Positions 8,761 through 17,100 of a stretch of DNA of 64,000 nt are shown one piece after another. The stretch covers positions 1 through 64,000 of the forward strand of contig NZ_JFKB01000017.1 of the NCBI RefSeq assembly GCF_002115745.1, given 5' to 3'. A program made the position numbers and the translations under genes. The stretch is from Thalassospira alkalitolerans. GTDB taxonomy: Bacteria; Pseudomonadota; Alphaproteobacteria; Rhodospirillales; Thalassospiraceae. The stretch's first letter is position 1. Each line of letters starts with the position of its first letter. The notes below the pieces were generated by a model. It was not told where the DNA came from. It made no database searches and saw nothing but the letters and a program-made list of their open reading frames with translations.

Positions 8761-9956
8761 TGACAGAAACTGACAGGCAATTAACACAGTTTTCAAACCA
8801 GATCATGCGCGCGACCACATATCACCCCCACCGAAAAACCACCTGTTCAACATCAGTTCGGTTTTCCTGGAAACGTATCATTGCGGTCGGCGGCATTGTG
8901 CTTGGTGGTTTGCTTGCCCCTTTGTCGAACGTCAGCACGGTTAACGCCCAACAACTTGAACCGTTCGTGCCTGCACCCAACAGCCTTTCGAAACTCAACA
9001 ATCAGACAGAATCCGGCAAACCGAATGTCGAATTTGCGGATGAAATGCGTGATTTTGTCATCCAACTGAGCCGCTGGGCGAAATCCTATCGCAGTGACTT
9101 TTCGATCATTGCCCTAAACGGACTTGAATTGACCGAATACCTGGAAACCACATTGTTCGCAGTACGTGGAACAGCCGAACCAGCCCGCGATTATCTGCGC
9201 GCTTTGGACGGCATCATGATCGAGGCACCGTTCTACGGGTACGAGAAATACGGTGAACCAACCGATGGTGAGGAAAGCAAATATATCCTTGGCTTTATGG
9301 AGCGCCTGAAAGCCATCGGACTTAGGTATTTTGCGCTTGATTACACTGATAAAAGCGATGCACAGCAAGCCGCACGCCAGAAGATCCGCAATTTTGATGC
9401 GCTGTATTACGCCGCACCGCCCCCCGACAAGCAGCTTTCAACGCTGGCCAAAACACCCCGCACACCAATAGGTGCGAACCCGCATGTCATAGACAACATC
9501 CGCGACGCCAAGAATTACGCGATTGTTCTGGATAGTTCGCCCTATGGCACCAAGGAAAACTTTATCAACGCGCTGCTCGACACCAATTACGACGTTCTGG
9601 TCATTGATCCGTTCCATCGCGGGACAATCCCGTTGACCTATGATGACATGAAGCGTCTGCGCTATAAAAAAATTGGTACACCGCGTACAATTCTTGCCTA
9701 TCTCAATATCGGAACGGCTGAAACATTCCGATATTACTGGAAAAATGGCTGGCGCCCCGGATCACCGGCATTTGTCGGCGAAGGCAATCTTTTGGCGCGC
9801 TGGGGGCAGGAACACCATGTCTTTTACTGGTCCAAAGAATGGCAGGATATCCTGTTTGGCAACGAGAACAGCTATCTTGGTGGGATCATGAAACTTGGTT
9901 TTGATGGTGTTGTTCTTGGCGGCCTTGACGAATATTCGTGGTGGCTTGATTATTAA
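8760..9956 (+). CDS. Exported GH114-like protein, apparently circularly permuted
   Basis: This 398-residue protein carries a basic then hydrophobic export signal at about 34-63 (IIAVGGIVLGGLLAPL, followed by VNAQQ). The long region before it means the true start may be the ATG at 8805. Residues 250-398 match the first half of the GH114/COG2342 barrel, with DVLVIDPFHRG, LAYLNIGTAETFRYYW and a final GFDGVVLGGLDEYSWW. Residues 90-230 match what is normally the second half, with FSIIALNGLEL, LDGIMIEAPFYGY and ALDYTD. The halves are therefore in reversed order. GH114 includes endo-alpha-1,4-polygalactosaminidases acting on galactosamine-rich exopolysaccharide; activity here is unproven. The usual LDxxD catalytic motif reads LGGLD. 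Confidence 0.75.
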   Translation: MTETDRQLTQFSNQIMRATTYHPHRKTTCSTSVRFSWKRIIAVGGIVLGGLLAPLSNVSTVNAQQLEPFVPAPNSLSKLNNQTESGKPNVEFADEMRDFVIQLSRWAKSYRSDFSIIALNGLELTEYLETTLFAVRGTAEPARDYLRALDGIMIEAPFYGYEKYGEPTDGEESKYILGFMERLKAIGLRYFALDYTDKSDAQQAARQKIRNFDALYYAAPPPDKQLSTLAKTPRTPIGANPHVIDNIRDAKNYAIVLDSSPYGTKENFINALLDTNYDVLVIDPFHRGTIPLTYDDMKRLRYKKIGTPRTILAYLNIGTAETFRYYWKNGWRPGSPAFVGEGNLLARWGQEHHVFYWSKEWQDILFGNENSYLGGIMKLGFDGVVLGGLDEYSWWLDY

Positions 9957-10116
9957 CTACGGTCCCTGCGCCCCCAAGGTAAACTCACGCCCGACTATTT
10001 TCATCACAAGTCCGAGATATATCATCTGGCCATTTGACGACTGCAAAGCAGATCGGGCAAGGTTGGCGCATTGAAAAACAATGTGCTGCGGTCCTGCAGC
10101 CTTCCGGAGGTCCCAA

Positions 10117-10731
10117 ATGTCCACGCCGATCATCCACTATTTCTTTGTTCAGTCGCCATGGGCGTTTTTTGGATTTCGCCGCGCAACTGAAATCGCACGC
10201 AAACATAACACTCCGATCATCCATAAACCGGTTCGGTCCGCCGATGTTTGGCAGCATGGCGGCGGTGTTCCACTGGCCAAGCGCCCGATACCCCGTCAAG
10301 AATACCGCCTTGTCGAATTGAAACGCTGGTCAGATTTTCTTGGCATTCCGATCAATTTTCATCCTGCCCATTTTCCCGTGGATGAAACACTGGCCGCACG
10401 CACCATTATTGCGGTTCAGGAAGATGGTAAAAACCCGGCTGGCCTGATTGAAACGCTGATGGGGGATATCTGGCTGCGTGAACGTGACATCACCGCCCCC
10501 CAGACCGTCCGCGAGGCTTTGATCAGCAACAATCTTTCCGGTGAATACCTGGATCATGCGGATTATCCGGCAATCGCCAAAATATATGAAACCAACAGCG
10601 AAGCCGCAAAGACTGACAATATCTTTGGCGTGCCGACATATTTCGTCAATGGCGAAATGTTCTGGGGTCAGGACCGGCTTGAATTCGTTAACCGCGCCCT
10701 TTCCAAACAAGACGAACCAATACAGACCTGA
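10117..10731 (+). CDS. DsbA-family 2-hydroxychromene-2-carboxylate isomerase-like protein
   Basis: This 204-residue thioredoxin-fold protein is of the HCCA isomerase/kappa-GST type, which catalyse glutathione-dependent isomerisation in aromatic breakdown. The frame opens at 10081, but the ATG at 10117 has a GGAGG ribosome site at 10106-10110 and gives the expected N-terminus. The N-terminal active-site loop is QSPWAFFG, with a serine in place of the CxxC of DsbA. The cis-proline loop is FGVPTYF and the C-terminal signature is FWGQDRL. There are no aromatic-degradation genes nearby, so the substrate is unknown. A second, diverged family member lies at 18695. Confidence 0.88.
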   Translation: MSTPIIHYFFVQSPWAFFGFRRATEIARKHNTPIIHKPVRSADVWQHGGGVPLAKRPIPRQEYRLVELKRWSDFLGIPINFHPAHFPVDETLAARTIIAVQEDGKNPAGLIETLMGDIWLRERDITAPQTVREALISNNLSGEYLDHADYPAIAKIYETNSEAAKTDNIFGVPTYFVNGEMFWGQDRLEFVNRALSKQDEPIQT

Positions 10732-10741
10732 TTGGCAAATT

Positions 10742-10784
10742 CCAAAACAACAAGGGCAGGTTTAGCCTGCCCTTGTTGTTTTGG
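10742..10784. terminator. Bidirectional intrinsic terminator
   Basis: A near-perfect inverted repeat with arms CCAAAACAACAAGGGCAGG and its complement encloses a 4-5 nt loop (TTTAG). A-rich and T-rich ends flank the GC core on both sides, so it can stop the isomerase transcript on the plus strand and the 77-residue gene on the minus strand. Confidence 0.85.
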
Positions 10785-10811
10785 CCGAAGGCCGATATCG
10801 CGTTCTACCGG

Positions 10812-11045
10812 TCAGTCACGGCGTTTGACGTGATCGACAACAAACCCGTCATCAGACGGATAGGTGTTTTCGATCATGGCAAGTGCCTTGTATTCATCCT
10901 TGGCAGCAACTTCATGAGTCTGCACATCAGCCCAACGGTCGTCAAAAATCTCGTGGGAACGATTCTCTTTGACGCATTCACGAACGGCCTGGTTGTGCAA
11001 TTCAACCTGAAATACGGTTTGACGATGGTCTGTAAATGCAGACAT
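10812..11045 (-). CDS. Small protein of unknown function (77 aa)
   Basis: The strong ribosome site TAAGGAGA, 9-10 nt before the ATG, and the bidirectional terminator after the stop argue that this is a real gene. The protein is charged and soluble, without signal peptide, membrane segment or cysteine. It has an acidic Asp/Glu-rich middle and a C-terminal HVKRRD. I do not recognise a family. It stands alone between convergent and divergent neighbours. Confidence 0.72.
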   Translation of the reverse strand: MSAFTDHRQTVFQVELHNQAVRECVKENRSHEIFDDRWADVQTHEVAAKDEYKALAMIENTYPSDDGFVVDHVKRRD

Positions 11046-11263
11046 ATCAGCCCGGTCTCCTTACGTTGATCGACGACATCCGCCCTAGACGCCGTCATGT
11101 CCTGAACCGAACATTTCACAAAATCGAAATGTCCAACCACGAGTGTGGAACAAGTGGCTTAACGAGCCGTAAATCGTCCGGCTGGATTCCATGTTTAATT
11201 GAAATAGTCCGGAATGATATGCGTCGGTTTTGCATAGCAGGGTCCGGAACCGCGTAATCCTGC

Positions 11264-11294
11264 GGTGCAGCACAGATTTACACCGCGCTGCACC
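11264..11294. repeat. 8-bp inverted repeat
   Basis: Arms GGTGCAGC and GCTGCACC are separated by 15 nt. No T-run follows, so it does not look like a terminator; it could be an operator or an RNA stem. Confidence 0.4.
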
Positions 11295-11534
11295 TTCGTG
11301 GAATTCAATCCGCAGAAATTGAATTTTTCGGTCTTTCGCCGTAAATTTATCCACCAGAAAAACCATAAAAAGACTCTTCTATGTGCATTTTCCAAAATAG
11401 AAAATTGTTGGCCTGCCATAAATCCGCATTTTAGTACGCGAAAGATTATTTCAAAGCGCAGCCCCCACGATCACAAAATTCCATCTTATGTCAGTCGTTT
11501 TATGGAAACGGTCTTTTTTAACCCAGACGCGATT

Positions 11535-11548
11535 TTGAAATTGATCAA
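11535..11548. promoter_or_regulatory. Possible FNR/Anr-type site
   Basis: The sequence TTGAAATTGATCAA matches the FNR/Crp-family consensus TTGAT-N4-ATCAA at nine of ten defined positions. It lies 84 nt before the leucine dehydrogenase start. No regulator of this family is encoded in the window. Confidence 0.3.
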
Positions 11549-11631
11549 AAAGCCAAGACATCAAACATAAAGGGACAACCAAGGGTCACCCCTTGCAACA
11601 TAACGCGCTTGCATCAGGAGGCGACAACAGA

Positions 11632-12693
11632 ATGAACGTGTTTTCCGATACCGCATTTGACGGCCACGAACAGGTCGTTTTCGCCAGTGATCCCGACACA
11701 GGCCTGAAGTCGATCATTGCTGTGCACAATACCAATCTCGGCCCGTCACTGGGTGGGTGCCGTATGTGGCCCTATGCGACCGAACAGGAAGCCATTCATG
11801 ATGTTCTACGCCTATCACGTGGCATGACCTATAAATCCGCCCTTGCCAATCTGCCGCTTGGGGGTGGAAAGTCGGTAATTATTGGTGATCCACGTAGTCA
11901 GAAAACCCCGCAACTGTTCCGGGCCATGGGCCGTGCCATCGAACAAGTCGGCGGGCGCTATATCGTTGCCGAGGATGTCGGCACCACCCCGGCAGATATG
12001 GTCCAAATCGCCAGCCAGACCAAACATGTCGGCGGCATCAATGATGGCAAAGACCCGGCACGAACCGGTGATCCATCGCCTTTCACCGCCTATGGCGTGT
12101 TTATGGGCCTGAAAGAAGCAGTTCGCTTCAAGAATGGTCACGATGACCTTGGCGGTCTGCGCGTGGCCGTTCAGGGCCTTGGCAATGTCGGATATCACCT
12201 GTGCCGTATGCTGCACAAAGCAGGTGCACAGTTGGTTGTCGCGGACCTGAACGCAAACAACGTGAATAACGCTGTTACCGAATTTGGTGCGACCACGGTG
12301 CCCGCAGATGAAATCCTATATGCGGATGTCGATATTCTGGCACCTTGCGCATTGGGTGGTGTGATCAATGATCACAGCATCAACAAAATTCGCGCCCGCA
12401 TCATTGCCGGTGCGGCCAATAACCAACTGGAATCGGATCGTCATGGTGACATGCTGCGCGAAGCCGATATCCTTTATGCGCCGGATTATGTGATCAACGC
12501 CGGGGGTGTGGTCGAAGTTTACTATTGCCGCGAAGGCAAACCGGTAACCGAGACCAACAAACATATCGAAGGTATTGGTGCCACGGTGCGCGAAATCTTT
12601 GAACGCGCCAAACAGCAGAACCTTTCAACCGGATTTGTCGCGGATCGTCTTGCTGAAGAACGCTTTGGCTCAAAAGCCAAAACAGTGACCTAA
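11632..12693 (+). CDS. ldh: Leucine dehydrogenase (Glu/Leu/Phe/Val dehydrogenase family)
   Basis: This 353-residue NAD-dependent enzyme deaminates leucine, valine and isoleucine to their 2-oxo acids. The start is the ATG at 11632, with AGGAGG about 10 nt upstream; the earlier in-frame ATG at 11593 has no such site. The glycine-rich dicarboxylate/branched-chain motif LGPSLGGCRMWPY and the catalytic LPLGGGKSVI lysine region are in the N-terminal domain. The NAD-binding VQGLGNVGYHLCRML opens the C-terminal Rossmann domain. Leu/Val specificity follows from length and these motifs; phenylalanine dehydrogenase is the close alternative. The product feeds the leucine pathway whose later steps are encoded at 19609-24985. 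Confidence 0.9.
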   Translation: MNVFSDTAFDGHEQVVFASDPDTGLKSIIAVHNTNLGPSLGGCRMWPYATEQEAIHDVLRLSRGMTYKSALANLPLGGGKSVIIGDPRSQKTPQLFRAMGRAIEQVGGRYIVAEDVGTTPADMVQIASQTKHVGGINDGKDPARTGDPSPFTAYGVFMGLKEAVRFKNGHDDLGGLRVAVQGLGNVGYHLCRMLHKAGAQLVVADLNANNVNNAVTEFGATTVPADEILYADVDILAPCALGGVINDHSINKIRARIIAGAANNQLESDRHGDMLREADILYAPDYVINAGGVVEVYYCREGKPVTETNKHIEGIGATVREIFERAKQQNLSTGFVADRLAEERFGSKAKTVT

Positions 12694-12721
12694 TCTGCCC
12701 CTGCTCCATGCTGAACACAAA

Positions 12722-12756
12722 ACAAAAGGCGAAGCCCCATGGGTTTCGCCTTTTCA
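12722..12756. terminator. Bidirectional intrinsic terminator
   Basis: The stem AAAAGGCGAA/TTCGCCTTTT, with an inner CCC/GGG pair around ATG, lies between the convergent leucine dehydrogenase and bfd genes. It has T-runs on both strands. Confidence 0.8.
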
Positions 12757-12783
12757 ATCACGCATTAAAATTCTGATAGCCGA

Positions 12784-13017
12784 CTATTCAGCAGCAATTG
12801 GCTTGATGTTAGCGGTAACAGCAGCCGCATCTTCGCAATCACAATTGCCACAGTTTTTTGTCTGCGACAACTCGGCGCGCATGTGACATGCACATTTCCC
12901 ACATTGTGGGGCGCAACCATGAAAACGAAAAACATCGGCAGGACGCGAGGCACCACCTTCTACGGCAGCCCGGCGCACATCGCGTTCTTTTAGCGCGTTA
13001 CAAATGCACACATACAT
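12784..13017 (-). CDS. bfd: Bacterioferritin-associated ferredoxin (Bfd-like)
   Basis: This 77-residue [2Fe-2S] protein has the Bfd-type cysteine pattern: CIC at 4-6 and CGKCAC at about 39-44. Bfd reduces ferric iron stored in bacterioferritin to release it. The C-terminus adds further cysteines (NCGNCDC) and an Ala-rich tail beyond the conserved domain, which is not typical. No bacterioferritin gene is in the window. I found no convincing Fur or Irr box in the 100 nt upstream. Confidence 0.88.
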   Translation of the reverse strand: MYVCICNALKERDVRRAAVEGGASRPADVFRFHGCAPQCGKCACHMRAELSQTKNCGNCDCEDAAAVTANIKPIAAE

Positions 13018-13113
13018 CAGCTAAATTGCAATCAGTTATTAATTACAGCACCACACCAGTAATCTACTTGCGAATAGTTTTCAAACACTTTTGCAACAAA
13101 TCCATAAAAAATA

Positions 13114-13143
13114 TCCCCAGCAAATTGGCAGATTTGCTGGGGA
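13114..13143 (-). terminator. Intrinsic terminator of the BON lipoprotein gene
   Basis: A perfect 12-bp stem, TCCCCAGCAAAT and its complement, surrounds a 6-nt loop. On the minus strand a T-rich tract (ATATTTTTTATGG) follows, 30 nt after the BON gene stop. Confidence 0.85.
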
Positions 13144-13173
13144 TTACGAAAAAATCTTTTAATCACAAGGTGA

Positions 13174-13803
13174 TCAGATGGTTGCGATGTGGCTCACCAC
13201 GCGTTTAACACCCTTGATGCGACGAACAATCGAAAGCACCTTATCGAGTTCCTCGCCACTTTGCGCATCGCCCATGATGTAGACAATGTTGCTTACCGAC
13301 TGCCAACGATAGTTGACCGAGCTCACGCCTTTCTCAGCCAATAACAAGGCTTTGATCTGGCTTTCAATCCAGGTATCGGAAACACTTTGGGTCGCCGAAT
13401 CGGTTGGGACAGCGTTTTTGCCATATTCATCTTCGGCCTTGTGATAGGCATCGATGGTTTCCGCGTCCGCGACCTCCAGATGGTCATAAACCGTTTTAAT
13501 TCGGTCATCCTGTTTAACAATCGACATGACGTCGAAATACTTGCCCTTGGAATCAACCATGCCGGTGATCATCACCTGCTGTTTCCAGATATCGACATTC
13601 ACATCGATCAAATAGGTATGGTCGACCTTTGAAAACTCGCCAAGAATGCCTGACTTTATTTTGGTATCGACCCACTGGTCATTCCCGGTGCGGTCTTCCA
13701 GCGGCATTTGCAGCGGACCACATGCCGCAAGCGGCATCGCCAAAACGGCACATACCGATACGGCCTTCATCGCGTCGCGCCAACCTCGGGAAATTCTGAT
13801 CAT
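13174..13803 (-). CDS. Two-BON-domain lipoprotein
   Basis: This 209-residue envelope lipoprotein has an N-terminal signal ending in the lipobox LAAC (residues 25-28), which predicts lipidation at the cysteine. Two BON domains follow at about 45-110 and 125-205. Each shows the alternating hydrophobic beta-alpha pattern and the conserved V-x-G-x-V turns (VMITGMVDS, VYIMGDAQS). BON proteins such as OsmY and DolP bind phospholipid and guard outer-membrane integrity. The ribosome site AAGGAGGAG is strong, and a 20-bp palindrome sits immediately upstream of it, so control at that site is likely. Confidence 0.88.
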   Translation of the reverse strand: MIRISRGWRDAMKAVSVCAVLAMPLAACGPLQMPLEDRTGNDQWVDTKIKSGILGEFSKVDHTYLIDVNVDIWKQQVMITGMVDSKGKYFDVMSIVKQDDRIKTVYDHLEVADAETIDAYHKAEDEYGKNAVPTDSATQSVSDTWIESQIKALLLAEKGVSSVNYRWQSVSNIVYIMGDAQSGEELDKVLSIVRRIKGVKRVVSHIATI

Positions 13804-13818
13804 CTAGGTGCTCCTCCT

Positions 13819-13838
13819 TATGCCGATACATCGGCATA
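13819..13838 (-). promoter_or_regulatory. Palindrome abutting the BON gene ribosome site
   Basis: Arms TATGCCGAT and ATCGGCATA are separated by 2 nt and end directly before the AAGGAGGAG ribosome site. It could be an operator for a dimeric repressor, or a hairpin that controls translation. Confidence 0.5.
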
Positions 13839-13945
13839 TTCAAATTTCCTGAACCACTAATACAGTGGATCGCAATATAACTTTAACGCCCTGAACTACC
13901 TGTGGTTCCGCATCATGTTGTTGCAGGTGATTATGACAAAAAAAA

Positions 13946-13967
13946 GCCCGCGCACAATGATGCGGGC
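13946..13967 (-). terminator. Second (distal) terminator downstream of putA
   Basis: The stem GCCCGC/GCGGGC has a 10-nt loop and is followed on the minus strand by eight consecutive T residues, a strong Rho-independent terminator. It backs up the terminator at 13993-14013. Confidence 0.75.
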
Positions 13968-13992
13968 GTCGGCGCGCTTTAAAAAAGCAAAA

Positions 13993-14013
13993 GGCCGGGG
14001 TTATGCCCCGGCC
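13993..14013 (-). terminator. First terminator downstream of putA
   Basis: A perfect 8-bp stem, GGCCGGGG/CCCCGGCC, encloses a 5-nt loop and is followed on the minus strand by TTTTGCTTTTTT. Confidence 0.85.
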
Positions 14014-14100
14014 CAATCTGATTCATATCACGCCCGCGGGCATATCATCACCCCGGACCTTGATTAACCTGACCGGTGTGCCCCAGATCAGGTTTCGTCC

Positions 14101-17100
14101 TCAGCTCTCGCCCATCGACATCAAGGATGCGTTTCCACCAGCGGCTGTTGTATTGATCGTAACTGTTTTTTCTGTCGCAAACCGATGCAGGAAGATTTCA
14201 TCAGGCAACGCACCGTCATCATCGGCACCACTGTCAGAAATCAATGACAGGATCGCACCATCGCGCTTGGCCAGCAGTTGCTTGAACGAGGTCACCCGAT
14301 CAAGCGGCGCCACACATGAAACACCAGCAACGTCGCCATCATACATCACGGCAATGCCAACTTTCGATGCGACGACCGTTACAAGCTTGGCCGGAAGACC
14401 GGCATCGGCAGAAAACTTTACCAGTCCCCCCAGCCATTTCTGATCCCCGGCAACAATCACCGCATTGCCAGCGGCAAGGGCCGCCGCGATATGGCGGATC
14501 ACACGCGATGCCTCGGCATCGTTTTCAGCTTGCACCAAATAAACACCACGTCCCAGCATATAAAGATCATTGGTTTCGCCGGTCGGCCCCGGCATCCGGG
14601 TGGGTGCGACAAATCCGTTTTCTGAAATGGCTGCAAAATGCGCAAACAGATCAGCATTTTCCGACAAATCGCTGACGCTTGCATCGACCATTTTCGCGGA
14701 CAGGTTTTCAAGAATACGCACCCGTTCATTGCCATCAACCGCCTGCCATTTACCCTGTGCGTCCAGCATCGTGCGATAGTCGGCATCATTCAGGGATGCC
14801 TTGATCACAATCGGCGAACGATCATCGGCAATCGCATCGTTTTCTTGGGGCGCTGTTGCGGCGCTACTTACCGGTTTGGCAAAACGTTCAACATAGTGCG
14901 GGCCACCAGCCTTGGGGCCGGTACCGGATTTCCCCTGCCCGCCAAACGGCTGAACCCCGACAACCGCACCGATCATATTACGGTTCACATAGCAGTTACC
15001 AACACGCAGCTTCTGCGAAATCTGACGCACCGTGCTATCGATCCGCGAATGGATGCCCATCGTCAGGCCGTAACCCGATGCGTTAATCTGATCGAGAACC
15101 TTGTCCAGATCGCGCGCCTTGAACCGCACGACATGAACAACCGGCCCGAACACTTCGCGTTCCAGAACATCAATCGATGGAATTTCAAAGCAATGCGGGG
15201 CAAAGAAAGTCCCGTCGTCACATTCGGGTAAAATGTCGCAAGCATGAAGCAGTTTGGCTTCCTTGGTCATCCGTTGAGCATGGGCGACAAGGGTCTTGCG
15301 AGACCGTTCATCAATCACCGGCCCTACATCAATATCAAGAAATTTCGGATCCCCAACGCGCAGTTCCTTCATCGCGCCGACCAGCATGTGACAAAGCTTG
15401 TCTGCGATGTCTTCCTGAACAAACAGGACCCGCAATGCCGAGCAACGCTGACCGGCGGACTGGAAACCGGAGATAATGACATCCTGCACAACCTGTTCTG
15501 GCAATGCGGTTGAATCAACAATCATCGCATTCTGACCACCAGTCTCGGCAATCAGCGGCAACGGAACACCCGGGCGTTTCGCCAATGCCTGATTGATGAT
15601 CTGTGCGGTTTCAGTCGATCCGGTAAAGGCAACCCCACCAATACGCGGATCATTAATCAAAAGGCTCCCAACCACACGGCCCGGCCCCGGCAATAACGTA
15701 AATGCCGAACCTGGCACGCCAGCGGCAAGGATCAGTTCCGCGGCCTTGGCGGCTACCAGCGATGTTTGCTCGGCCGGTTTGGCGATTACGGCATTTCCGG
15801 CGGCAAGGGCGGCACTGACCTGCCCCAGGAAGATTGCCAGCGGGAAGTTCCATGGGCTGATGCAAACGAAAATGCCACGACCTTCAAGGACACTTCCCTC
15901 GCGGAAACTTTCCTCGGCCCGGTTGGCATAGTAACGGCAGAAATCAACAGCTTCGCGGACTTCTGCGACACCATCGGAATAAAGCTTGCCTGCTTCGCGC
16001 TGACACAGGGCAATGAACTCGTCCATGTTATCTTCAAGAAGATCCGCAAGACGACGCAGGCAGGCCGCACGTTCCTTGGCCGGGGTTTTATTCCAAATCC
16101 CATAACCCTTGGTCGCAGCAAGGATTGCGGCCTCGACGTCTGGGGCACCGGCCTGAACCAGTTCACCAACTTTTTCCTTGCGATTTGCCGGGTTTAAAAC
16201 GTCAATCGGCTCGCCCGAAACCAATTTGCCATCAATCAGCGGGGCTGCGTACCAGACCTTGCCCTGGATCGATGCCAATTTTTCTGCCAACGGCAGCAAC
16301 TTGGTGGTGTCGGTCAGATCAATGCCCTTGGAATTGACCCGGCCCGGACCATAAAGATCAATCGGCGCCGGAATTTTCGGGTGCGCTTTTCGCGGCAGAG
16401 CTGCCATTTTCTCCACCGGGTCGGCGATCATTTCCTCGATCGGCAGTTGTTCGTCCTGAATGCGGTTCACAAAGCTGGTATTGGCCCCATTTTCCAAAAG
16501 ACGACGAACCAGATAGGCCAAAAGATCTTCGTGGGTGCCGACCGGGGCATAAACACGGCACGGCACATTTTCACCGGCCTTATCGACAATCTGCTCATAC
16601 ATGGCTTCGCCCATGCCATGCAGGCGCTGGAATTCAAATGTCCGGTCATTACCAGCCATTTCCAGAACCGATGCCACAGTATGGGCGTTGTGACTGGCAA
16701 ACTGAGAATAAAATGCATCACGGTGCGACAGCATAAAACGCGCACATGCCAAATAGGAAACATCGGTCGCGGCCTTGCGGGTAAACACCGGATAGCCTTC
16801 GAAACCGTTTTCCTGGCTATTCTTGACCTCGGTATCCCAATAGGCGCCCTTGACCAGACGCACCATCATTTTGCGACCAACCTTGACCGAAAGATCGGCA
16901 AGCCATTCCAGCACGTGGTAAGCGCGTTTTTGATAGGCCTGAACCGCCAGTCCGTATCCTTCCCAGCCATCCAGATCAGGATCGGCAAAGACAGCTCCGA
17001 TCACGTCCAGCGACAAGTCCAAACGATTGGCTTCCTCGGCGTCGACGGTAAAGCCGATATCGTATTTTTTGGCCAACAGCGCAAGTTGCTTTAGCCGTGG

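Larger units (their letters stand above)
11046..11631. other. 586-nt intergenic region upstream of leucine dehydrogenase
   Basis: The region is AT-rich in its right half and contains no ORF with a credible ribosome site. It holds the promoter of the 77-residue gene on the left, an 8-bp inverted repeat at 11264-11294, a TTGA-N6-TCAA element at 11535-11548 and the AGGAGG ribosome site of leucine dehydrogenase at about 11616-11621. The length suggests complex regulation or an unannotated small RNA. Confidence 0.6.

Noticed and set aside
12858-13208. 116-codon frame opposite bfd
   Set aside because: Antisense to bfd and its promoter, crossing the BON gene terminator; no supporting signal.
16381-17094. 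237-codon and neighbouring frames on the plus strand (up to 18006)
   Set aside because: Antisense to putA; no domain or start signal.
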